Under the pieces are notes generated by a model. That model had not been told where the DNA came from. It searched no databases and worked only from the letters and a program-made list of their open reading frames with translations. Below, in pieces: positions 50,287 to 59,200 of a stretch of DNA of 64,000 nt. The DNA lies in contig JACKFA010000001.1 of assembly GCA_020632715.1 (NCBI GenBank), positions 1,240,001-1,304,000 on the forward strand, in the 5' to 3' direction. Source of the stretch: Deltaproteobacteria bacterium. GTDB taxonomy: Bacteria > Myxococcota_A > UBA9042 > PHBI01. How positions within the stretch are numbered: the first letter of the stretch is position 1; each line of letters opens with the position of its first letter. The translations under genes and the position numbers were made by a program.

Positions 50287-51228
50287 TCAGGCCACGACGC
50301 GGGCTCTCGGCTCTTCGGGTCTTGCTGTCAGCGCTACCGCTACCCCCTGGAGGGTGCCGACTCGCGGGCGCTTGCCCTTGCGGTCTGTTGGGGGGGCGTG
50401 GAGGGCCTGGCGGAGGTGCTCCTGGGTGACCACCGTCGACCAGCCGCAGGGCGGCGCCGGCATCACCCTCACGTGGTCGAGGCTCCTCGCCAGCACGTCG
50501 CTCGCGAAGTCGCAGCGCGAGAGATCCGCGTTCCGGAGCCAGAGGTTCGAGAGCGAGCTCGCCACGAGGCCGTCCACGTCCTGCGTGAAGGCCGGGACCG
50601 CCGCCTCGAAGAGGGCGTGGAAGGCCTCCGCGCGGCCCACCAGGACCTCCGGGCTCACCACCGCCCCTAGCGCCATCAGCCGCCGCGCCTCCTCCGCGCT
50701 CGCCCTCTCGACGACCCGCGCCACCCGCGCGAGCCCGCGGCTCGGCTGCGCCGCCGGCACGATCCAGTCGAGGTCCGCCGCCGGCCCCTCCGGGATGACC
50801 CCGAGCGCCACCACGCAGCGCGCCTGCCGGCTCGCCTTCAGCGCGCGCCGGACCGCGTGGGCGAAGGTCGTCTCGTCCGTCACGTGCTGGTCCGACGGGA
50901 GCAGCACCACGTCCGCGTCCGGGTCGCGCGCCAGGATCGCGTCGAGCCCGAGCAGCACCCCCACCGCGCTCCCGCGGCTCGCCACCTGCACGATGATGTT
51001 GTCGAACGGACGCCCCGTCAGCTGCGAGCTCCAGAAGCGCATGTGGCCGCTCGTCACCACCGCGACCGTGCGCTCGGGAGCGCCCAGCGCGTCCGCGCGC
51101 GCCAGCGTCGCCTCGAAGAGGCTGTGATCCGTGTCGAGGCGGCGGAACTGCTTCGGGGCGGCGTCCGACGCGAGCGCGCGCGAGACGTCGCCGCTGCCGA
51201 GGACCAGGGACCAGAGGTGTTCAGGCAT
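50287..51228 (-). CDS. Mannose-1-phosphate guanylyltransferase-like protein, degenerate nucleotide loop
   Basis: 313 residues from ATG 51228 with GGAG upstream. Family resemblance: AAPKQFRRLDTDHSLFEATL (PKQF motif), FDNIIVQVASRGSAVGVLLG, then ILARDPDADVVLLPSDQHVT and DETTFAHAVRRALKA. These match ManC-type sugar nucleotidyltransferases. The N-terminal GGxGTRL loop that binds the nucleotide is replaced by LVLGSGDVSRALA, lacking the Arg and the double Gly, so catalysis is questionable. No ManC C-terminal isomerase domain. Could be a diverged enzyme or a regulatory paralogue. The 188 bases before the next gene show nothing notable. Confidence 0.78.
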   Translation of the reverse strand: MPEHLWSLVLGSGDVSRALASDAAPKQFRRLDTDHSLFEATLARADALGAPERTVAVVTSGHMRFWSSQLTGRPFDNIIVQVASRGSAVGVLLGLDAILARDPDADVVLLPSDQHVTDETTFAHAVRRALKASRQARCVVALGVIPEGPAADLDWIVPAAQPSRGLARVARVVERASAEEARRLMALGAVVSPEVLVGRAEAFHALFEAAVPAFTQDVDGLVASSLSNLWLRNADLSRCDFASDVLARSLDHVRVMPAPPCGWSTVVTQEHLRQALHAPPTDRKGKRPRVGTLQGVAVALTARPEEPRARVVA

Positions 51229-51416
51229 CGCGGGGCTCCAGGGCGAGGAGTGGGGCTCCCCGACGGTCGAGCAACGCCCGTGCCAGATCGCACAGCGACC
51301 GGCCACCCAGCCCCGCCGCGGGCCGCCGCCGCCGCCGGGCGCGATGACGCAGGCAGGGGCGGGGCGTTCTCGGACAGTCGGGTCGTTCTGCCGCGCCCCG
51401 GAGCGCCCTCCGGGGA

Positions 51417-52130
51417 CTACCCCAGCGACTGCCCCACGAGCGCCCCGATCCCCATCGTGATCCCCATCGCCGCCGCGCCACCGACCACCACCCGCGCGAC
51501 CGCCCGCGGCCACGGCGCCCCGCCGAGCCGCGCCCCGATCGCCCCGAGCGCGCCCAGCGCCACCACCGACACCGCGAGCGTCAGCCCAACCCGCCACGCC
51601 GCCGGCGCGAGCGCCACCGCCGCGAGCGGCAGCGCCGCCCCCACCGCGAACGCCGCCGCCGAGCTCGCCCCCGCCTGGAGCGGCCGCGCGCGCGTCTGCT
51701 CCGTGATCCCGAGCTCCTCCGCCACGTGCACCGCGAGCGCGTCCTTCTCCGTGAGCTCCACCGCCACCTGCCGCGCCAGCGCCGGCGTGAGCCCCTTGTC
51801 GATGTAGATCTGCACGAGCTCCTCGAGCTCCCGCGCCGGCATCGCCGCGAGCTCACGCCGCTCCCGCGCGATGTCCGCGAGCTCCGTGTCGCGCTGCGAC
51901 CCCACCGACACCACCTCGCCCACCGCCATCGAGAGCGCCCCTGCCACGAGCCCGGCGAACCCCGCCACGAGCACCGGCGCGAGCGCCTCCTGCGCCGCCG
52001 CCACGCCGAGCAGCAGGCACGCCGTCGACACGATGCCGTCGTTCGCCCCGAGGATCATCGCCCGCAGCCAGCCCGTGCGCTGCGAGCGGTGTCTCTCACG
52101 GTGCGGACGCTGGCGCTTCGAGCGGCTCAT
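51417..52130 (-). CDS. VIT1/CCC1-family iron or manganese transporter
   Basis: 237 residues from ATG 52130. The conserved start RTGWLRAMILGANDGIVSTA leads into the first helix. LVAGALSMAVGEVVSVGSQR and DTELADIARERRELA form the second helix and cytoplasmic metal-binding region, and EELVQIYIDKGLTPALARQV the helical domain. Three further helices lie in the C-terminal third (ASSAAAFAVGAALPLAAVAL, LTLAVSVVALGALGAIGARL, VVVGGAAAMGITMGIGAL). Moves Fe2+ or Mn2+ out of the cytosol or into a compartment. Stand-alone gene. Confidence 0.93.
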   Translation of the reverse strand: MSRSKRQRPHRERHRSQRTGWLRAMILGANDGIVSTACLLLGVAAAQEALAPVLVAGFAGLVAGALSMAVGEVVSVGSQRDTELADIARERRELAAMPARELEELVQIYIDKGLTPALARQVAVELTEKDALAVHVAEELGITEQTRARPLQAGASSAAAFAVGAALPLAAVALAPAAWRVGLTLAVSVVALGALGAIGARLGGAPWPRAVARVVVGGAAAMGITMGIGALVGQSLG

Positions 52131-52162
52131 CCCCCGAGGATAGTGGCCCGCGCGCCGTCCCG

Positions 52163-54115
52163 CTACTCCTCCACCGCGACAGGCAGCGTCAGCGTCTCGT
52201 CGAGCACCACCTCGTGGCGCTCCCAGTCCGCCCCCGTGAACCGGTGGCGCGCCTCGAACCCCACCTCGAGCTCCCCCGCCGCCCGCACCGCGTCGAGGTC
52301 GAGCTGGGTCCCGTCGAAGACCAGCACCTTCGTCGGCCGCTGGTCCACCACGTCCGCGTCGAACGACGCCGCCGGCACGCGCACCCGCACCCGCCGCAAG
52401 ACGACCGCCTTGTCGACGCCGCCCTCCACCGCCGCGACCCCGAAGTCGAGCTCGAGCGTCCCCTTCGCCGTCACGACCGCCGTCGGCGCCACGAGGCGCA
52501 GCGCGTCCGGCGCCGTCGCGAAGCGCGCCGCGTCGATGACGCCGTCCTGGTCGACGTCCGCGAAGCCCGACTGGCCCCAGAGCACGCCGTCGCCCGGCAG
52601 CGGCGGCGCCGCCAGGTCGTTCCCCATCAGGTCGTCGTGCCACTCGAAGAGGCCGCCGAGCGTGAGGTAGAGGTCGTCCCCGCCGAAGCCGTGCCCGAGC
52701 TCGTGCGCGAGGAGGTAGGCGTTGTTCGGCGACTTCACGCCGATGAAGCCGTCGCCGAAGTAGCGCCCACCGAACTGACCGAGGTCGAGCGACGGCAGGC
52801 TCACGATGACCTCGTCGTAGGCGTCGAAGCCGTCGCAGCCCGCGCCGTCGTAGTACGCCGCGACCGCGTCCTTGACGTCGCCCCACGCGTACGGCCCGTC
52901 ACCGCGGAGGAAGTCGCCCGCCGTGACCCCGGCGCGGACCGTCCAGCGCAGGTCCATCGCCGACCCGCCGAAGCGCGCCTCGGCCCAGGCGTCGTAGAGC
53001 CCCTCGACGTCGGCGAGCCGCAGCTCCTCCGCGACGTCGTCGACGTGGTCCGCGCAGGCGCCGCCCGCCGTCAGCTCGGCGTGCGTGTCGATGAGCACGA
53101 GCAGCACGCGGTGCCGCCCGACCGGCGGCCCGACCGCGCCGCCGAAGGCCGGCACCGCGCCGACGCAGACGCCGTCGACGCACGCGGCCCCGTCGAGGCA
53201 GTCCGTGCGCGCGCAGCACGCGGCCCCCGGGAAGAAGACGTCGCCGCAGCAGCGCGACTGCGCATAGTAGGCGCGCGTCTCGTAGCAGTCGTCGCCGTCG
53301 CAGTAGCTCGTCGGGTAGGTGTGCCCGCCGCAGGCGACCGTGTCGTCGCCCGGCGCGAAGTCGATGACGCCGCGCGGCTCGAACACGTCGCGCTCCACGA
53401 ACGTGAAGGTGACGATGGGCGCGATCCCCTCGAAGAGGGTCGTCGGGGCGCGCGCCGTGAGCGTCGCCGTCAGCGTGACGTCGCCCGACGCCGGGATCGT
53501 GAGCTCGTCGACCCCCTCCCACGAGGCGTCCGCGAAGTCCCAGCTCCCCGGCGACCGCACCGAGAGCGGGATCGTGAGCGCCGCCGCCGTGTCGTTGTGC
53601 ACCGTCACGACGAGCGGGGCGCTCTCGCCGACGGTCATCTGCGCGGGGACGTCCGTCGCCGTCACCGTGTAGTCGCCGAAGTCGACCTCCGTCTCGGCCG
53701 GGCGCGGCGCCCAGCCGAGGGGGTGGCACGCGCCGAGCGCGACCGTGCCGCGGCACGTCAGCGGGAGCTCGACCTCGAAGCAGGCGCCGGGGCAGCGGCC
53801 GTCGGCGAGGAGCTCCGTGTTGCAGGCCTCGCCCTCGCCGCAGGCGACCGGGTCGGGCGCCGCGGTGTCGCCCGGGCCGGTGTCGCCCGAGCCGCCGGTG
53901 TCGCTCACGCCGTCGGCGCCGGCGTCGTCGGGTGTCAGCGTGTCGTGCGCGTCGGGAGCGCCGGTGTCCTCGGCCGCGAGCGTGTCGCCGGCCGCGTCGG
54001 CGTCGGCGTCGGACCCGGCACCGCCGTCGTCGCCGCACGCGGCGAGCGCGAGGGCGAGGGCGAGGGCGGCGGCGACCGCGACGGCGCGGGGAGAGGTGGC
54101 GAGGACATCGGCCAT
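52163..54115 (-). CDS. Zincin-type metalloprotease lipoprotein
   Basis: 650 residues from ATG 54115 with AGGAGC upstream; lipobox LAAC near residue 27. Residues 30-90 are an Asp/Thr/Gly/Ala spacer. Residues 95-270 contain Cys pairs and a beta-sandwich (VTATDVPAQMTVGESAPLVV, NDTAAALTIPLSVRSPGSWD). A Cys-rich block follows (SRCCGDVFFPGAACCARTDC). The active site is LLAHELGHGFGGDDLYLTLG near residue 470: HExxHxxGxxD, the extended zinc motif of metzincin-like proteases. MGNDLAAPPLPGDG follows and may supply the Met-turn. Probably exported, possibly acting on extracellular proteins. Confidence 0.87.
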   Translation of the reverse strand: MADVLATSPRAVAVAAALALALALAACGDDGGAGSDADADAAGDTLAAEDTGAPDAHDTLTPDDAGADGVSDTGGSGDTGPGDTAAPDPVACGEGEACNTELLADGRCPGACFEVELPLTCRGTVALGACHPLGWAPRPAETEVDFGDYTVTATDVPAQMTVGESAPLVVTVHNDTAAALTIPLSVRSPGSWDFADASWEGVDELTIPASGDVTLTATLTARAPTTLFEGIAPIVTFTFVERDVFEPRGVIDFAPGDDTVACGGHTYPTSYCDGDDCYETRAYYAQSRCCGDVFFPGAACCARTDCLDGAACVDGVCVGAVPAFGGAVGPPVGRHRVLLVLIDTHAELTAGGACADHVDDVAEELRLADVEGLYDAWAEARFGGSAMDLRWTVRAGVTAGDFLRGDGPYAWGDVKDAVAAYYDGAGCDGFDAYDEVIVSLPSLDLGQFGGRYFGDGFIGVKSPNNAYLLAHELGHGFGGDDLYLTLGGLFEWHDDLMGNDLAAPPLPGDGVLWGQSGFADVDQDGVIDAARFATAPDALRLVAPTAVVTAKGTLELDFGVAAVEGGVDKAVVLRRVRVRVPAASFDADVVDQRPTKVLVFDGTQLDLDAVRAAGELEVGFEARHRFTGADWERHEVVLDETLTLPVAVEE

Positions 54116-54201
54116 GACGAGCTCCTGAGGGCGGCGAGCTGGGGCCACCCGGTCGGGTTCGGGCGGAAGGTGGCGAGCCCGCGAGGTCGTTTCAAGTGCT
54201 C

Positions 54202-54218
54202 ATGACGCAGCGCGTCAT
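54202..54218. promoter_or_regulatory. 7-bp inverted repeat ATGACGC-N3-GCGTCAT
   Basis: A perfect palindromic site between the divergent protease and 54350 genes, followed by TTTCTG in a small A/T-rich patch. It may be an operator for either gene or a weak terminator. Confidence 0.4.
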
Positions 54219-54349
54219 TTTCTGCCCACGGCGCGCGGTCGCTCGCCGGGCGACGCGATTCGCGGTGTCCGCGGGCCCCGGAACGCGGTACGGTCCCGCC
54301 GCGCGGTCGCCGGCCGCGCGCGGGGAGAGCGGGAGAGAGGGGAGAGAGC

Positions 54350-54721
54350 ATGGCCGCCGAGCTACGGGACGTGTCGATCGGGACCGCGTTGCACGCGTCG
54401 ATGGTCGAGCTCACGCGCGCCGCCCGCGACCTCGACGGGCTCTCGGCCTTCGGGCGCCCCGTCATCGTCCGCGCGTCGACCGAGGAGCGCGCCGCCGTCA
54501 TCGACTTCAAGCTCTCGACCTCGCCGCCGACGACCGTCGCGCTGACCTTCGGCGAGGGGCAGGACGGCCACGCCTACGCCTACGAGGCCATCGTCGCGCA
54601 GTCGACCCGCACGGAGCCCGTGGCCTCCGGGCGCTGCGACCTCGAGGCGCTCCCGGGCCTCGCCCGCCTCGTCGTCGCCGAGGGCGAGCAGGTCGTCGGC
54701 CGCTGGCGCGACCAGGGCTGA
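54350..54721 (+). CDS. Hypothetical protein
   Basis: 123 residues, not recognised. ATG 54350 follows a purine-rich GGAGAGAG site, a strong start. No signal peptide or membrane segment. The middle (ERAAVIDFKLSTSPPTTVAL, then GQDGHAYAYEAIVAQSTRTE) reads as beta strands and the ends as helices; it looks like a small alpha/beta domain. It is 51 bases upstream of the SDR-DUF2867 gene on the same strand, so it may be co-transcribed with it. Confidence 0.75.
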   Translation: MAAELRDVSIGTALHASMVELTRAARDLDGLSAFGRPVIVRASTEERAAVIDFKLSTSPPTTVALTFGEGQDGHAYAYEAIVAQSTRTEPVASGRCDLEALPGLARLVVAEGEQVVGRWRDQG

Positions 54722-54772
54722 CCCGGGCCGCGACCTTCCCTGCGGGCGCAGCCGGGCTTACGCTCCCGCCCC

Positions 54773-56212
54773 ATGACCCCCGCCCGCCCCACCGTCGTCG
54801 TCGCAGGCGCCAACGGCTTCGTCGGCCGCGCCCTCACGCCGCGCCTCGCGCAGCGCTTCCGCGTCATCGGCCTCTCGCGCAGCGAGCGCGCCGACCTCGG
54901 CGTCCCCTCGCGGCGCTGCGACCTCCTCTCCCACGACGACGCCGCGCGCGCCCTCGAGGGCGCCGACCTCGCCGTCTACCTCGTGCACGCCATGATGCCG
55001 AGCGACCGCCTCGTCCAGGGCGACTTCGACGACATCGACCTCGTCGCCGCAGACAACTTCGCGCGCGCCGCCGCCCGCGCGGGCGTGCGCCAGATCGTCT
55101 ACCTCGGCGGCCTCGCCCCGACCGACGCCACCCCGTCGCGCCACATCCGGAGCCGCCTCGAGGTCGAGCGCGCCCTCGGCGCCTACGGCGTCCCCGTCAC
55201 GGTCCTCCGCGCCGGCCTCGTCCTCGGCCCCGGCGGCTCGAGCTCGCGCATCGTCTTCAACCTCGCGCGCCGCCTCCCGGTCATGGTCTGCCCGCGCTGG
55301 ACCGCGACCCCGACGCAGCCCATCGGCCTCGACGACGTCGTCGCCCTCCTCGACGCCGTCCTCGACCGCGCGGACGCCGTCGGCCGCGTCTTCGACGTCG
55401 GCGGCCCCGACGTCGTGACCTACCGCGAGATCATGGAGCTCGCCGGCGAGGCCCTCGTCGGCCGCCCCCCGCGCACCTTCACCGTGCCCGTCCTGACGCC
55501 CGAGCTCTCGCGCCTCTGGGTGACCCTCGTCACCGGCGCCCCGAAGGCCCTCGTCGCGCCCCTCATCGGGAGCCTCTCGCACCCGATGGTCGCCCGCGAC
55601 CGCCGCCTCCAGGAGCGCGTGGGCGTCCCGGGGCGCGCCCTCCGCGACGTCCTCGCCGAGGCCATCGCCGCGGACGCCGAGGCCGGCACCCCGCGCGCCT
55701 TCGAGGGCGGCGGCGGCGGGTCCCGGCGCGGGCGCCCGCCGCGCGTGCGCTCCGTGCAGCGCTTCGTCCGCCCGCCCGGCATGCGCGCCGCCGACGTCGC
55801 CGCCGACTACTTCCGCTGGGTCGAGCGCGCCCTCGGCCCCGTGGTCCACGCCCGGCCACGCGACGACGGCGGCGCCGACCTCGCCGTGCTCGGCGTCACG
55901 ACGCCGATGCTGACGCTCGTCCCCGAGGGGGAGCCGCGCCCCGACCGCGCCGCGTTCGCCATCACGGGCGGCCTCCTCGGCACCGGCAAGGGCACGTTCG
56001 AGATCCGCGAGGTGCTCGGCGGCGAGGCCCTCACGGCCGTTATCAGCGACTACGAGCCGCGCCTCCCGTGGTGGCTCTACGCTTCGACCCAGGCGCCGGC
56101 GCACGCCGCGGTCATGTGGCTCTTCGGCCGCCACCTGAGCCGCCTGGCGGCCACATCGGAGGCGCCGCCGACGCGCGCCGCCGACCCCGCCCCCGCCGCC
56201 GCGACCGCCTGA
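54773..56212 (+). CDS. NAD(P)-binding SDR protein with DUF2867-like C-terminal domain
   Basis: 479 residues. N-terminal Rossmann fold: TVVVAGANGFVGRALTPRLA (GxxGxxG), then RRCDLLSHDDAARALEGADL, IVYLGGLAPTDATPSRHIRS and LEVERALGAYGVPVTVLRAG. This is the atypical SDR/NmrA-like complex-I-assembly type. Residues 310-460 (RFVRPPGMRAADVAADYFRW and FAITGGLLGTGKGTFEIREV) match the DUF2867 domain commonly fused to these. Cytoplasmic or peripherally membrane-bound; substrate unknown. Good evidence for the architecture, little for the reaction. Confidence 0.87.
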   Translation: MTPARPTVVVAGANGFVGRALTPRLAQRFRVIGLSRSERADLGVPSRRCDLLSHDDAARALEGADLAVYLVHAMMPSDRLVQGDFDDIDLVAADNFARAAARAGVRQIVYLGGLAPTDATPSRHIRSRLEVERALGAYGVPVTVLRAGLVLGPGGSSSRIVFNLARRLPVMVCPRWTATPTQPIGLDDVVALLDAVLDRADAVGRVFDVGGPDVVTYREIMELAGEALVGRPPRTFTVPVLTPELSRLWVTLVTGAPKALVAPLIGSLSHPMVARDRRLQERVGVPGRALRDVLAEAIAADAEAGTPRAFEGGGGGSRRGRPPRVRSVQRFVRPPGMRAADVAADYFRWVERALGPVVHARPRDDGGADLAVLGVTTPMLTLVPEGEPRPDRAAFAITGGLLGTGKGTFEIREVLGGEALTAVISDYEPRLPWWLYASTQAPAHAAVMWLFGRHLSRLAATSEAPPTRAADPAPAAATA

Positions 56213-56291
56213 ACCCCGCGCCCGCCGCCCGCGGGAGTCCTTGCGCGACGCCGCCCGGGCCCGCTACGTTGGGGGCTCGGAGGTGCGGATG

Positions 56292-59200
56292 ATGCGGTTC
56301 TCGACAGTCTTCAAGGGCCTTGGTGCGCTCGCGGTCCTGGCGCTCGTCGCCTGTGGCGACAACAACGGCAAGAAGCCCATCGGCGGCACCTGCGAGGCCG
56401 CGGGCGAGTGCTCGACCGGGCTCTGCTACGACGGGCGCTGCCTCGACCCGGAGGGCGACGACGACCTCGACGGCCTCGTGAACCGCGTGGAGATCGCGCA
56501 GGGCACGAACCCGAAGAAGGCCGACTCCGACGACGACGGCAAGCCCGACGGCGACGAGTACGAGGGCACGCTCGCGCGCGACACCGACGGCGACGGCCTC
56601 GTCGACGCCGTCGAGAGCGCCACCGCCGACGCCGACGAGGACTGCATCGTCGACGAGCTCGACGCGCGGAACGACGTCAGCGACGGCGCGAGCTCGGACC
56701 GCGTCGACGAGCTGTGCGCGCAGGTCGGCGTCTGCGGGCAGGGCAAGGCCTCGCTCGCGGTCATGTGCCACGACGGGCTCGACAGCGCCGCCTGCGACTA
56801 CGTCGCGGTGCCGAACCACGAGGCCGTCGAGGTGTCCTGCGACCAGCTCGACAACGACTGCGACGGGGTCACCGACGAGGGCTGCGACGCCCTCGCCGAG
56901 GGGCTCGTCGGCCACTGGCCCCTCGACGGCGACGGGCTCGACGCGGGCCCCTTCGGCGACGACGGCGTCGTCACCGGCGCCGTCCCGGCCCCCGACCGCT
57001 TCGGCGCCGCCGGGAAGGCCCTCCGCTTCACGGCCGTCGGCGACCGCGTGATCGTCCCGTCGACGCACCACCCGCTCGGCGAGGCGACCGTCACCTACAC
57101 GCTCTGGGTGCGCCCCGACCGCGGTCACCTCGCGGCCTGGCGCGGCCTCTTCTCGTTCGGCGAGGTGCTCGCGAGCGACCGCCGGAGCGGCCTCGTCCAG
57201 GGCGCCGGGCGCGGCTGCGTCGAGTACGTCGGCGAGAACAACGACGTGCGCTCGCAGCGCACCTGCACCCCCGACGGCCACTGGAGCTTCGTCGCGGTCG
57301 TGAAGACCGGGACCCACGTCACCTTCTACCTCGACGGGCGCGAGCAGGACGCCTACGACACGGCCGCCGGGCAGGACCTGCAGTCGACGCTCCTCGCCAT
57401 CGGCCTCTCGCAGTACGCCGAGGGCGACGGCGGCCCCGGGGTGTACGAGCAGTTCTTCGGCGTCCTCGACGACCTGCGCGTCTGGGAGCGCGCGCTCTCG
57501 GCGACCGAGATCGGCACGCTCTACCACGAGGGCGACTTCACCGACGTCGGCGCGCAGGCCCGCCCCGCGCAGAGCTGCCTCCACGTGCGCGACGCGGCCG
57601 GCGCCACGGAGGACGGGCTCCGCTGGCTCGACGTCGACGGCGACGGCGAGCGCGCCCCGTTCCAGGCGTGGTGCGACATGACGACCGACGGCGGCGGCTG
57701 GACCCTCGCCTGGGTCTACGGCTTCACGGACTTCGACAACTTCGACGCGAACGACAACGCCGTCACCCCGCGGCCGTCGTGGCCGGTCGGGCAGGCGGAC
57801 GTGCCCGTGTCGACCACGGCGCCCACGAGCCCGACGACGCCCGGCGCCATCGATTGGCAGCTCTGGCGCGAGCTCGGGACGTCCTTCGCCGTCCTCTCGG
57901 ACCTGAACGACGGCGTCGCCTGCGAGCCGGGGCGCGGCAGCATCGTCCACGGGCTCTCGGGCTGGGTCGACTGCCGCACCATCGTCGACGTGACGCCCAC
58001 GTGCGACGGCGTCGTGCCGCAGAGCCTCTTCTTCGGCCCCTACGGCCCGAGCCTCTCCGCGAGCACGCTCTACTACTACTTCGACGGGAACACGGCCGAC
58101 AACTGGCCGACCCACGACCCGTGCGGCCAGAACACGACGCAGCACGTCGCGAACCCCGCGCGGAAGGGCGGCGCGCTCTACCTGCGCCCGACCGACCGGC
58201 CGATCGAGTGGCCGGAGCAGTGCGAGCAGATCGACGGCGCGCTGCGCACGAACGGCCAGCGCGTCATCGACCCCGACGGCGTCGGCGGGCGCCCGCCCTT
58301 CCTCGCGGAGTGCCGCTTCGACGCGGAGCGCGGCGGCTGGACGCGCCTCACGCCGCCGGTCATGGACGCGCTCGACGGCTTCTGGGACGGCGCCCCACGC
58401 GAGTACTTCTACTCGAAGCCGGGCGCGGGCTTCTACCGCTCGCCGGTGACGCGCGCGGCGTGGTCGGCGACCTCGTTCGCGGAGGCGACGGGGCTCTGGG
58501 TCGGCGCGAACCCGGCGACGGGCGCGCACGCGTACGCCTGCTCGGGCGGCGGCGAGGGGGACTACGGCGTCGGCTGCGGCCCGATCCCCGGCGGCATCGC
58601 GAGCGCGACCTTGCCGCGCGTCTTGCCGAGCAACGACGGCGGCGGCTGGGACGCGGCCGCGGGCACGGCGACGGTCTGCCAGGCGCCGCCCGACCTCTTC
58701 GGGACGGGCATCGCGGCCTGCGCCGAGGACGTGGACGTCTGGGTGCGCGCGCGCTACTGCATGCCGGACGAGGGCAGCCTCATCGGCGACGGCGGCTTCG
58801 ATCAGCTCGCGGAGAGCGCGGTCGACGGGTGGTCGCCCTGCTGGAGCGTGTTCGGCCCCGACGGCTTCATGGGCGGCTTCACGCTCGACGACGAGACGCG
58901 CCCGGGCGGGTCGGCGCCGTCCCTGCGCGCGGACAACCCCGAGACCGGGAACCTCATCTACGCGCTCGACCTCGGGCAGCGGAACATGAGCGTCATCGCG
59001 GGGCGGAGCTACACGCTCTCGTTCTGGGCGAAAGCCGGCGCGGCGCGCTCGGTGCGCGTGTTCGTGCAGCCGTCGAGCTTCCAGTACCCCATCTACTTCG
59101 AGGACCTGACGCTCGACGACACGTGGCGCGAGTACCGCCTCGGCTTCGAGGCCAAAGAGACCGCGTGGAGCGTGCAGATCGACTTCCAGCTCGCGGAGAG

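Noticed and set aside
49615..50670. Several short frames across the right hairpin array (e.g. 49615-49878, 50014-50670)
   Set aside because: They run through inverted repeats, lack ribosome-binding sites, and resemble frames in the left array only because the DNA is repeated.
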